From assembly GCA_000727475.1 (NCBI GenBank), contig KL647309.1, forward strand, positions 689,820-753,819: 64,000 bases of DNA. Direction: 5' to 3'. The position numbers were made by a program, and so were the translations under genes. Each line of letters opens with the position of its first letter. The first letter of the stretch is position 1. The stretch is from Sarcocystis neurona (taxonomy: Eukaryota > Apicomplexa > Conoidasida > Eucoccidiorida > Sarcocystidae). Of the stretch, positions 13,412 to 25,100 are shown piece after piece. The notes under the pieces were generated by a model that saw nothing but the letters and a program-made list of their open reading frames with translations, was not told where the DNA came from and did no database searches.

Positions 13412-16400
13412 TCAAAAGACTTCATCTAAAGTTTCGTTCGCAAATCCCTTCGGTACGCCTCTGTTGCCTGCCTGCAGCCTTGGCACTTGTTGTGATCTTG
13501 CTGCCGGCGCGCTGCCCTTTGACCTTGCACCCGCACACTTTTCTGTCTGTGGTGCTCTAAAAGGCGTTACATCGTGTTCTACAGAGGCACTGCCTCCTTC
13601 ACATGGTGGAGTCGAACCGGGGTGCAGTCCGACGCTGTGCGCAAGCACTGTAGGAGTTCCTTTCACTGCTACAAAAGGGTCGGGAGTTGTCAGCGCCAAT
13701 ATTTCCTCTTCCAGCACCGCAGCTGCACTCATGTCCGTCGGCACCAGCACAGTTAACAAATTTCCTGGAAATAGACATGCGTATGCGAAATTTGATCGAA
13801 AGGCAAACGGAAAGACGTAGAGCAATTTCTGCTGTTTTGTGACGAAAGAAGAGCCGAGAATGCCCGCAGTTCCCGAAAAAGTTCTCGGCAAAGAAGTAGA
13901 AGGACTACTTTCCCTGAAAGACCTGTGGGGATCTCGGTCAGCTTCGAGAACAGGTCTACTGTTCGAACAACTAACGAGGAGCTGCGTGTCAGAAATCTCA
14001 ACCACTGGAAATGGAGAGACCGCATGCAAATATGTAGCACTCTTTTGTTGCCCCCACTGGCTAGAGTTGGGTACTGGAGGAGACGCTGCTCGCGCTTTGT
14101 CAGTCTTGGTGAACGGCGGCCACGCTGTACGTGCTTGGTCGGAACCTTCTGTAAATTTTGCTATGGACGGGGGGGATACGGCCCCTGAATCTCTAGGAAA
14201 CGTTGTTATTGGAGGAGTTTCAACATCGTTAGGGAAAGGTGCCATGTACGTAGTTGCCCTAGCACTCTCACCCGATGTTGCCGCGGGGGAATGTGCGTCA
14301 GAGATCTTTAAATGCGTCAGCTCAAGGGGTGGTGTAGTTCTTGGGCCTCTTTGTCCGTGTAGGCCCGCATCTGCAGCGCAGAAAGGGGACTCATTGTTCC
14401 CAACGGGCTTCGAAAAGGCAGTGCACTCATTTTGATTTTGAATGATGCTGCCCATATCGAGCTGCAAGACAAAAATCGTCCCCTGTAGCGATGACTTGCT
14501 AAGGACTACTTCTTTCTGCTGACGCTTTTCCGGTGAGAGCAGAAATGCACGTCTCATCGGAAGCAGAGGCTGCTGTACTTCTGTGTTCTCCTGAATGGAT
14601 GCATCCTGTGTGTTTTTCTGCAGCCCCTGTTGCGAAAGAACGTCAGGTCCGCCAACCTTGTGAGACATGTTACTATCTTCACACACTATCCTGTCGAAGT
14701 CGAAAGCGTTGATGGCCCCTCTCCTCCCTAGATCCGCGGTGTCTTCGAAAGTGCCAGCTTCTTCTGCGCTGACAGTCGCAAGCCACGTGCTTAGGAACGG
14801 CCAACAATCTGTGACACCTTCTTCACTCTGCCTGCTGCCCCAGTCAGGTCTACTTGAAGAACCAGAAAATTCAACCAATTCAGACTTCGAAGGACCCGCC
14901 GACCGTTCGTCTGGCGTGGATGTCTTGGTAGGCGAATTTCCTGGGCATGCCTCGCCGTGACGCACTGGTGGTGCTGGCATTTCCCCGCGCAGTCTGTCAC
15001 GGAGGAAAGAAACGAAGTTATGCAGTCTGAATGGACGTAGATACCAACACTCGAAAGTTGGGAGTGGTAAAAGCTCTGCGGAGGAATCGACTGCTTGCGA
15101 GGTGCGCGAGGGAAGGGATGCAGAGTGGTCAGCGGAGTTCCCCGATGCATTACTTGAAGGTGAGTTATTGATCTGTTTGATATCTGGGGTCTTCACCGCT
15201 TTAATTCGTTGCGGAGGAGGACGAGACTGTCGGCCTACAAACGGAAGAGACAACTCGGCATCGGAATATTTCCAGAGACCATGGGGTCTGCATCGTGTAA
15301 CTGATGGACTTCCACGCGTAGGAGATTGCGACTGTGTGGCTGAGCTGAAGGAGTGCTGACAACCAGCAGGGATTCCCACCATTGGAAATATTTCCCGGTG
15401 CTTGCAAGCAGGGATAATGCACTCACTTTTGAGATGGCCTCAACTTGCTGTCCACTGCCAAGCTAAGGGCCCGAAAGCGAAAATCACGTAATGTTGTGCG
15501 ACCGGCACTAACGGACTTCTGCATCCGATTAAGACGCCCTGTCCAATTTTTTTTTCTACTATTCTTGCTATGAACACCGCTGATGATTTTCTGCAATGGA
15601 GTTGCAGCCGCGTCTACTGTTGTTGAACATGTTGTGGGCGGCAGATGGAGTACTTCTGCAGCTGCGTAACGCAGGCGAGCCTACGTCTTCGTAAAGGCTG
15701 CCCACTGTTGTCAAGTTGCAGGATATCTTCAACAAAAACCAACCGAGTAACGTGGCTTAGAGGCACCGAACCGCTCTTTCTAAGTCAAAGGTTTACCACG
15801 GCAGCTTACCTTTGTATTTTAGGCGTGGGAAGGAGAATGCTTCTTGCAGCTTGAGCCTATATTTATGGCTCACGGCGGCCATCGCGAAGTGCGCCAGCAG
15901 CTGTTTCAATTGAGGCTGCTTCAGACAGTCACGGAGGGTTCCTGTAGAAAGCCACACGTAACAGCTGCGCAGAACGTACTTGGTGTACGCCGCGTCCCGT
16001 GGCAATGGAGTTTCTGTCAGCAATGCAGGTTGTGGAAAAGCTGCGGCGTAGCTGGACCTAGTGTCAACACGAGGCGTGGTTATGAAAACGGACAGTGCAA
16101 TGCACTACCGGCAGGCGCAAGAAGAAATTTGCTTCCCTCTGGTTCTCAAAAAGCGCAGATCACGAGTGTGAATTGTTCGTGCCGTATTACTGCGTCTTCA
16201 GTTCAAAATGGCGTACAACGAGGGCGAAGAAAAAAGTTTCAACAATCGCTGTACTTGAGAAGATAGGTGCACAGGTCTTCAGCTTCGTGTTGCTGAAGTG
16301 TTGGAGACATCTGCGCACATGTGAAAGCAAGTCAACAATTGATCTCTGTGATCAGACAGTGTCCTAAGTGCAACGCTTGCAAGGTGTTGAAGTGCTTCCA

Positions 16401-18040
16401 GAGGGCCCTGCCGCGTAATAGAAAGGAGTCAGTCCAAACAAGGAAGTCGCTCACCCGTGTTAAAGACCACGTCAACGGCCAAAGCGGGGAAGCCCGCCTT
16501 ATCGTCGCACTCCGTTTCTGCAGTAGACCCGTTTGGAAACAGGGACACACCATGGGGGACCCCCCACCCATGCAGGCAGTAGACGAGAGTATGTGGATTC
16601 CTTCAACGTGACACCTTGAAAGAGAACCTTTGTCAAGAACTCTGCACTAAGATTTTGGCACGGCGTGCATCGTCGCCGTTGAGAACAACGCTGCCCAGCA
16701 TACAGCAGTAGTTAGTACACAATTCCTCATATGATGTGTGCAGCACACCTAGATGTGTACGTGTGTATGTACATATATGTATATATATTTGTGTATATTG
16801 TAGATGTCCAGGTGTTTGTCACTGCCCGACACGGAAGTCGAGAACTGCTGCTGTACGTGGATATGGTACAGAAATATTTGGAGAACATTCGGCATGGGAC
16901 AGTCTGCAGGACACTGTCCCGCTCTGTCCGCAGGGGCTTCTGTCCCGAAAGGCTGTTCACGTGAAAGTTGAATTTTCCTTCGCGAGTAATGGTTGTTAGC
17001 ACAATAACATACGCTTTTACATCTTACACGTTCCACCCACACACCCTTGGAGAAGTTGCACTCAGGTACTGTACCTCAATCAGTTAAATTGATCATAAAT
17101 ATAGTTGTGCTCATTTGATATGGGTTTACATTGCTAGGACGTATGCCCAAGCGTTCGACAAAAGTGTGCACCGTCCTATGAATGAAGGCGTGGACCTATG
17201 TTTTCACCTTTGCACAGCTCCAGAGAGCCAAGAAGCGTGAATATATATTAACGTATCCTCCTGGGCAACATCAATAGGGATCCCACATATCTTACTTTCG
17301 CCCACACTAAGGGGAATTCTGAGTCCTTCCCTGCTTGTCTCCTGATCTTCTTCTTCCAACAGAATGTTTTTATAGTGCCAGCGATCTATGCGATCATGCG
17401 TGCACAGGTTTATAAATATTTTTTCCTCGCTCTCCAGTTTGCACTTCAGCACGCACTCCGGCGCAGGGAGTATTGTGATGCCGCCCTCGGCGTCCGGTTC
17501 TGATGTTTGAGAAAACGGGAATGTTTCACTTTCCAGAAGTGGGACCCGTTGATCCAGATTTTCGTTTGCATCCTGCTCCTGGCAAACCATATTTCTCAGT
17601 TTCTTTTTTTCCCAGTAAGTGCCGTCTTCCGACACTTTTACCACCGGAGTATGCGGAGGCGTGCTGTGGGGTGCTGCTTCTGCTTCAGCCGCACGTTTAA
17701 TGTGAGGCTCAATGCAATGTTCCGCAGCTCCCAGTGGACTGGAACGCAGTTGCGTCTGCAGGTCTTTAGGAACGGCACGACATCGTGGGTGTCCGCTCTT
17801 TTCTCTATGAGAAAGTGGGGGACTATTTGAAGGACAAGACAAGCCGGGGCAGGCTGACGGACTGGAAGGAGATGTGAGCGCCGGAGCACAGGATGGACAC
17901 GAGGACGCGTCAAGGCGATGAGGAGTATTTTTGTATGCTCGAACTGAGGCGGAATTTATACACCGGAATTCGGCAAAAGAAGGATCCGAAGCTTCTGCTG
18001 CAGCAGAAAGACGCAGGGCCGCCTCTCCCCACAGTGCCAT
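13412..18040 (-). CDS. PIH1/CS-domain protein (Kintoun/DNAAF2-PIH1D type)
   Basis: Proteins of this family pair an N-terminal PIH1 domain with a C-terminal CS (p23-like) domain and act as HSP90 co-chaperones, in R2TP-type complexes or in cytoplasmic pre-assembly of axonemal dynein. Exon 1 (17208-18040) has a low-complexity N-terminus of ~190 residues and then the PIH1 core: ECVLKCKLE, KIFINLCTH, LRIPLSVGE and a hydrophobic IPIDV...IYIH strand. Exon 2 (15810-15941) completes it with LKQLLAHFAMAAVSHKYRL and FPRLKYKG; it follows a ttctacag acceptor and ends at a GTAAGC donor. Exon 3 (13412 to about 15339) is long and low-complexity but contains CS-like strands TIFVLQLDM (near 14460-14490), DTQLLVSC (near 13970-14000) and FAFRSNFAYACLFPGNLLTV (near 13750-13815), separated by a long insert. 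Exon 2 to exon 3 phases agree if exon 3 starts at 15339. Exon 1 ends in phase 2 while exon 2 starts in phase 1, so a small exon or another donor is probably missing. The start at 18040 is the first in-frame Met and is provisional. Confidence 0.8.
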
Positions 18041-18174
18041 CTCTGCTGCGGAACCAAGTCCTTAACGGTGGCACTTGGTCCCACCGGTGGCTATTTCGCG
18101 TGCTGTTTTTGAATCTTTCCCTTTGTAGAAGGCAAAGATTACGAAACCAGAGCGGCGTCATGTGCCGTGCTTAA

Positions 18175-20255
18175 AGCCTCCGTATCCTCACACACAAACA
18201 GGAAGATTCTTCGAGGAAGCGCTTTCAGTGTTAGTCAACGGTCGTCATCGACCCAGGTGCTTGGATACTGATGCGTGCTCTTCTGGATTCTCAACCAAGT
18301 GCGTTCAACGCCAGGGTAGTGCGTAGCGGGCGACTCTCCTATGACCTTAGTAAGTGTCCTTTAATGAACACGTAAGCGAATTTGCTACTTTTTGAGAGAG
18401 GCGGGTAACTGCCGCAAAAAAGCGCTTTTCTGAAATGTCGGAAGCTGCCCTTGTCCCTCCACTAGTCCTCCCACATCATTTTTTACACTTCTTGTATGAT
18501 TCGTACACGTGGAAGAAAGTGCCCTTTGCTGCGAAACACTGTCGTACACAGAAGTTTACGCGCTGCACGTAGAAGACATCAAAAATCTACATCCAGCGCT
18601 AGCGTGAATACGCTCGACTTTGGTGCATCCGCCCTCACCACGTAGGGACGTGTCTAGTAAGATTTGCCCGGCATTCTGTTCGATGCAAACTGGCACTAGT
18701 CCTGACGCAAGACAGCGCGACTAATCTTGGCGAAACATATCTTTTCTGTAGAAGTAATCAAACTCATGTCGTGGGGAGTTGCCTCAGTATTAGGGAGGCC
18801 ACTCATGCACATATTCCAATCCCGGTCCTGCACTGATAATGAAAGGCGTCAGACAGAACGGGTGCAAAAACATAATTAGGCTCGGGACGACGTTCCTGAC
18901 CGCTTTTCGGGAGAAGGCTACAATATGCACACGCCAGGATGAAACCGAAGTGGTCAGTGCGTCAAAGCAGCTGCGATATCCTCGATCTCCCAGGTCGGAT
19001 ATACCATAAGCATCGCAGTTCAGCAACCAACGATCATACACTGGCAGAAGTGTTTTCAGTTAAAAGTCGTCAGACACGTAGCTTCGCATTCCTACACTCT
19101 GCAACTTTGTCCGTCAGCTGGTAAAAACGGTAACTGTCACCTTGAACAGTGCGCGAGAAAAAGGAGACTTTCGCGGGACTAACTCTTTACTTTAATTGCA
19201 AGGCTGCCGGCGCCGAGCTAACGACTACACATAAGGGGAGACCGCAGTTGCTGGATGTATACACACGTGGTCCGTGAGAATGGGTGCACTAGTGACACAG
19301 GTCTGCATTGCACAGGCGTGCCAGACAAGACTGCCGCCCCTTCACCCGGTGGGGCCTCGGCTTGAAGCACGATTTCAGCGATCTACCGTAGCTGCTAAAA
19401 TACGGATGAAGATCGTTGTCCACATACAAGAAACTGGGAAAACACTTTCTCTCGATGTGAGACAGCTGCTCTTCCCATACTGGGACGTCGGGAGTCGCCC
19501 AGCTAAATTTAATACGTCGAGTGTAATATTTGCCTTGATGCTGCGCGCGGTGGCGTGCGATTAGTGCCCGGCAGATGCACAGTGGTGGGGATGACAGAAT
19601 GTGCAGCTCAGCTGCGAATATCGTGCAGCGAAATGAGGACTCTGTTCAGCTGCAGTTTGTAAAAATGGCGTGCCTTGTGTTACGTGCAGCATTTTTAGTT
19701 CTTTTGAGATGACGCGCATACGCTTGTGTCAGGATGCCTACGCTGAACGCTGAACTCGCTGCTGTTTGCATGCCGTATATTACAGAGGCCACTGTGTCTA
19801 CTAGCAATACTTCGTGTGAGTGCTCGTTGAAACAATTTACCGTGCTAAGTAGTCATCAACCGTTGGCCGTGCGCAGCCTCTTGTAGACTGCTGCACGGCT
19901 TCACAGCTTTCTAGCGTTTGTAGGGAGATGTGCATGCACACGTGAGCAGCTGCGAAATGTAGGGGGCCACAGTGTTGATACGTACACGTGTTCGTGGGGA
20001 CCAGCTAGAGGGAGAGCTCTGAAGTGCGACCTGTAGGCGCACCAACGTCGTCCTCGCGGGCGCCTACACTAGCCGTCAAGAACGCGCAAACCTGACAGGT
20101 AGAGAGTCCGATCTCAACCTAGTACCCACCGTAGATACGACAAGCTGCGGAGCACTACTCGCCGCTAGCGCGTGCACGTCATTTTATACACGTACATTCA
20201 CGTCAGTGCATATACGTGTCTACGTACACAGGTCCACTATGAGGATTCACGGGCT
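18175..20255. other. Gene-poor stretch
   Basis: This lies upstream of the PIH1 gene and downstream of the NAE1 gene's stop. No multi-exon gene could be built. The only item of note is a 17-codon plus-strand frame at 19406-19456 resembling the first hairpin of ubiquitin, reported separately. Confidence 0.4.
19406..19456 (+). other. Ubiquitin-like first-hairpin frame
   Basis: ATG at 19406 opens MKIVVHIQETGKTLSLD, which aligns with the first beta-hairpin of ubiquitin-like folds (Met, alternating hydrophobics, GKT, then hydrophobic-x-acidic). The frame meets a GTGAGA splice donor at 19457 in phase 0. I searched the next ~2.5 kb by eye for the rest of such a fold and found nothing convincing. It may be an orphan exon, a pseudogene or a coincidence. 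Confidence 0.15.
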
Positions 20256-20261
20256 GTTAAT

Positions 20262-20527
20262 CGATGGTTGGCAGCATATCAGGCGTAAACGTCTGTACGT
20301 AGCAGTGTCACGTTTCATCGTAGGCGTCCAAAGTAAGTGCCCGGCTGAATGCACAGAGCGTCGTGTATGACGTACAGCGGCGTAGACGCAGCTTCGACGG
20401 TTGGCAGCATATCACGCGTAAAAGTCTGTACCTAGCAGTGCCATGTTTCATCATAGGCGGCCAAAGTAAGTGCCCGGCTGTATACACACAGCGTCGTGCA
20501 TGATGTGCAGCTGCGTAGACGCAGCCT
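20262..20527. repeat. 133-bp tandem duplication
   Basis: Two head-to-tail copies (20262-20394 and 20395-20527). Both begin cga(t/c)ggttggcagcatatca, share a ccaaagtaagtgcccggctg block in the middle and end gcgtagacgcagc. Differences are scattered substitutions, so the duplication is not very recent. Confidence 0.9.
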
Positions 20528-20558
20528 TATAGCTTCGCGGGCAACTGTAAGGAAGGTA

Positions 20559-20996
20559 CTCACTGGATTTCCATGCGTCGTATTCGGGAGGCGTGTGGAG
20601 ACTGCTCTACGACTTTACATTCTAGCGAGCAACACGAGAGTTACCACCAAGGAAGCATAATGACGGGTACTCAACGCACTGATGTGATGGCTAGTTGTAC
20701 AGCCCCCCCCTTTATGACCTTAGTGGAGAGCTAGCTTAGCCAAAGCGGACTCTCCGAGTGTATGTCTTCTTAGATGCTCACCGATTTCTCATGCGTTGTA
20801 CGGGGGAGGCGTGTAGAGACCGCTCTACGACTTTACTTTCTAGCGAGCAACGCGAAAGTCACCACCAAGAAAGCATAATGACGGGTACTTACAGCGCACT
20901 GATGTACGTGATGGTTAGTTGTACAGCCCCCCCCTTGTGACCTTACTGGAGAGCTAGCATAACCAAAACACACTCGCCGAGTGTACGTCTTTCCAA
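20559..20996. repeat. ~219-bp tandem duplication
   Basis: Two copies, 20559-20777 and 20778 to about 20996, lie immediately after the 133-bp pair. Shared blocks include ctctacgacttta, ttctagcgagcaac, agcataatgacgggtact, a run of eight or nine C, ggagagctagc and gagtgta.gtctt. A few small indels separate the copies. No reading frame spans them. Confidence 0.9.
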
Positions 20997-22131
20997 CATG
21001 ACAAGCAGCATGTCTAAGACAAAGTTCCTCAACTGCAGCTGGCTGTCATTCGTGGAAACTCGGACCTGCTCTGCGCCGCGAAGAGACTTCTACGAACCGT
21101 GTGGCATACCGCTTCCTCCCAGAAAGTGAACTGGAGAAAGATTTCAGTGAAGGCCTGACGGTTCCGGCTGAACACGCGCAAGCTGGGAGGGGAGGCCTGC
21201 GGGTCGCATCTGTATGTTTTACAGATGGATAACTCTTTCAGCACATATACTCCTTCCCGTCTACATCCCATGCGTGTCACACGCTTAAATGTGCAGTGAC
21301 GTGGCTAAATTTGAGATGGTCCGGCGAAAATGTGTCAAATCCAGGGCAACGTCTCGTCGTACCCTTATATTTTTCAGCACGAACGGTAACCACGATGGCG
21401 CCGGAATTTCGTTTCGATCGTATCACCCGCTAGGCTCTTCACGCCTCTGATCTTGGATTAGCTCGTCTGCGCTGGAAGCAATCCAAAGGCAGAACGTGTG
21501 TACGTATAAGCACATAGACGGCGACCTTTTATCTCCAGCTTCCTGCGAATACCATGATGGGCTTGGGACTCAATAGCAGCACCGTGGCGTGAGCGTCCTC
21601 TACATGCACAGATGTGTTTGTGGTTATATACTTGATTAGATCTAGACAACTCGTCAAGCGAATTCCTGCAACTTGGAAAGAGCGGTCACGGCAGGAGTCG
21701 ATTTCTGGTTCGCCAACTTGGCCAACGTGAAGCGTGACACCACGAACCTGCGTGCAGTTGAAGTGCTCAGGTTGGTGGGAAAAACCCTCGGCAGACGGGT
21801 GTTGAGGGAAAAAACTACGGTTCCGAAGCGGAAGTACTCGTTGTACGACAACAGTCACTGCGGCGGGGGTGGATGAGTAACTGCAGGAACCACTATCTTG
21901 TTCGAGACGCGCCTCACGATGATTCAGGGATTAAACACAAAATGACAATCGCAGGCTACACGCGTCCTGTGCGAAGGCATTTGCGCTTCTTGTCCTCATT
22001 CAGCAGAATCGCAGATATGGAATAGTTAGCAAACACGGGGCATACGACGTACGTGCACGCGTACACCTCCAGGGCGGAGACAGCTGACACACACAAGCTG
22101 TACACTGCTGTTACATTGCAGAGTTTGCCAC

Positions 22132-25100
22132 TTAAAGCTCCAGGACTTGTGCCACACGTTCTACGCCGCACCAGATAAAAGTGTTGTTGATGGGTTCGAA
22201 TTGCTTGCAGATGAGTTTCACCGCTTCCTGCGCTGCGACGCCACCCACCAACGCTGCGCAGCTGTGTAGCTCTGCACCACCAAAAGCCACGAACTGTCTA
22301 ATAATGTGATTACTCACTTCCAAACCGTCGCATTTGAGTTCGCTAAGCAGCTTAGATATCTCCTCTTGTAACGCGTACTCGTCGCGTCTCGACCGGTCTA
22401 ACGTATCTCTTCGTAAATCGGATTCTGCGTCGTCTCCCATGTCTTCCTTTTTGCCGGCTTCGCTGTCGCCCTCGAGAAGTGGTGAACAAACAACGTCAGC
22501 TGCAGTGATGACGCTTTTCTCTTGCCTGGTCTCGTAAGATCTATACCTGGGATCTGCTGGGCACCTGCTGTCATCGGCGACAGCGCCTGGCGTTGCAATT
22601 AAGCCGGCACCGCAGCGGACAGGAGCATCACCAGACTTAGCCCCGGACGCGGAAGTGATCTCCGCCGCAGTCAGGGGCGTCCGTACGATGTCAGTGCCCG
22701 GAAAATAACCCCTTCTTTTTGCAAATCGATGGGCTCCCCACAAACAAATGTACCACGGCAGTAGAGAAATGCCTTCATCGGTACACCCGTTAGCACACGC
22801 TTGCACCGCTGCTGCTGCGTCTTCGTACGTGGCGCGACGGATAGAGGATGGTTCGTACTCTTCCAGTAGCGTGCGATATCTGCTCACACAGAAAGCACGT
22901 GTGGTAAGATACAGGGTAAGTCCGCACCTGTAAAGGTAGCCTACACAGGAGATTATACCCGCACATCCACGCGTACGCGTATGCGCCGACGCAAACATAT
23001 ATCAGATACGAGCATGCCTTACACGTGTGTGGGCCGCATATACACTTATGTATGATATACGTAAATACGTGTAAGTCACATAAGGAATGTGGACTGTCTA
23101 CTAAATAGGGAAAGCACGGAACCGCGTACGTGCTTTACCTTCACATTGTTCTGTGTAAGCTGGGCAGGATGCGTAAACCTGCGGAACACGCTGTGGGCAA
23201 CAAGACGCACATATTCTTTTCCAGTAAGACGGACTTCTACGGTTCAGTGAACACTGGTGCGCTGAGTCTCCCAAGCGGTCTCTCTGGTTCAAGCAAAAGA
23301 AGCCAAAGCAGCACAACAGTCGTCATACCAGTCTGCTGACAGCGGTGTTAAAAAGCAGCGGCGCGCTCTCTACGGGATGCATACAACGCAGACGCGAGAG
23401 CAGGTGCCAGGTGACTCTATCATGCAATTCAAAGTATTCAAGGCACCTCCCGCATTTACATTTTTCCGATTTTGTGCCTTTTTAACGAAAGAAGGTGTCG
23501 GGCTTCTATGCTTGACTCTGATACCTACGGATTGCACCCAAGAGGATTTACGGATACTACTCTTGCACGCAGCACGAAAAAAAGTGTAACCTCTAGCTTC
23601 CCTGCATGCAGTTTTACAACAAATACTGAAGCTGCGTTGAACTTAATTACGAAACAGGTCTGTGCGTTCATCGCCGACCCCTCATGTCCCATGCCAGGGG
23701 CTTATTCACGTGCAACCTGGATGCAGTACAATACACGACTCCTCCACGAACTAAACAGACGAGCTATCTACAGTGATGACCGTGCTGCCAGGGTGATAAT
23801 TTAGAGCAACTTCATATAGAATTGTCCTGCCGAAGCAACAGTTTGGAACTACTTCATATAAAGCATTGCAGAGACTCATAAATAAATTTCCCGCAGTTAG
23901 GGGACAGAATCACAAGCTACAATCCGGTTGCGTGCAGCAGAGAAAAAAGTGGCCTACAGTCACCCAGCGGCGCACACCAGTGTGGTCACTGTACACCTCG
24001 TCTTTATGTCGCTTGATACTGGAGCGTACAAACCTCCTTTGCGCTCCGCAAGAGGGGCGTTTAGCTCCGTTGCACGCAACAGATAAAGCTTATGTGAGTA
24101 GCACACGGAGTAGCAGTTTCAGACGAGCTTCTGGCAGAGACGAAGTGAGCAGGACACACTTTCTCCCGCATACGGATAGTAGTCTAGAAGAGACTGCCAC
24201 ACCTCTCAAAAATGTACGCATCAAAGACAACGCTTTCCTTCGACTGCTCTGCACGCAACAGCGCCAAGTCCGACACAGACTAGCGCCGCGAGCAGCACCA
24301 ACAGGCGTGCCTTGCGAGTCGGCCACGGTCACAAGCAGGATCTGCTTCCTGAATAGCCTCCCTGCCTTCGCAAAACACATTTCTGATGTTACTTTCGCGT
24401 TCAACAGCCTCGAGCAATTTTAAATCGGAATCTGCCCACAGACAGCAGCTTAAACGATATTACAGGTTGCTAAATACGTGCAGCAGCTTGGCGCACTCCT
24501 TATTTCTCCCCCTGTACGCACTATTTTAGATCCCTTTATACGCTCCCCTTATTGATTTAGATTCCGTGACAGCAGCCATCATAACTTTCTTGCATCTACT
24601 CTTGCAGTCAGCAGCAGGAGCACACAGCATGTCGTTCGTCTACGACAAACGTGTCTCCCTCTCTCTGCCTGCGACGACCTCCCCCTTGCCGCGCAGGTGC
24701 AGCAGCACACAGCAGTGTCGTATATTACGTTACCTGATCACCTTCAACTCCTGCGCATTCCTTGCAAACATTTCAATCTCTTCTGGAGCCGGTCCACAGC
24801 AACTGCAGGCCCTTCCTCCGCCATCGCACACGCGCAAATTAGCAGCGGACGTCGCTGCACCGAGAAATGACGCATCTTCTCGACTTCCGTCCGAGGCTCG
24901 ATCTGCCGCCTCCTGCTCTTCCTGAGGCTGCGTACAAGCACTCTGCATCTGCTTGCAGGTCAAGCCCTCGACGAAAGGATGATCGGCAGTCGACCCCACA
25001 ACAGCAGACGGCTCACGCGTGTCTTTCGGCTCTTTTGGAGGTCCGGCCGCTGCATCTTCTTCTACGAAAAAACACGGCCACAACACCCCCTCCATCTGTG

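Noticed and set aside
13839..14435. 198-codon plus-strand frame
   Set aside because: It is antisense to exon 3 of the PIH1/CS gene, which has the recognisable strands.
23866..24423. 185-codon plus-strand frame
   Set aside because: It lies inside the NAE1 intron between exons E and F, and no domain or splice support was seen.
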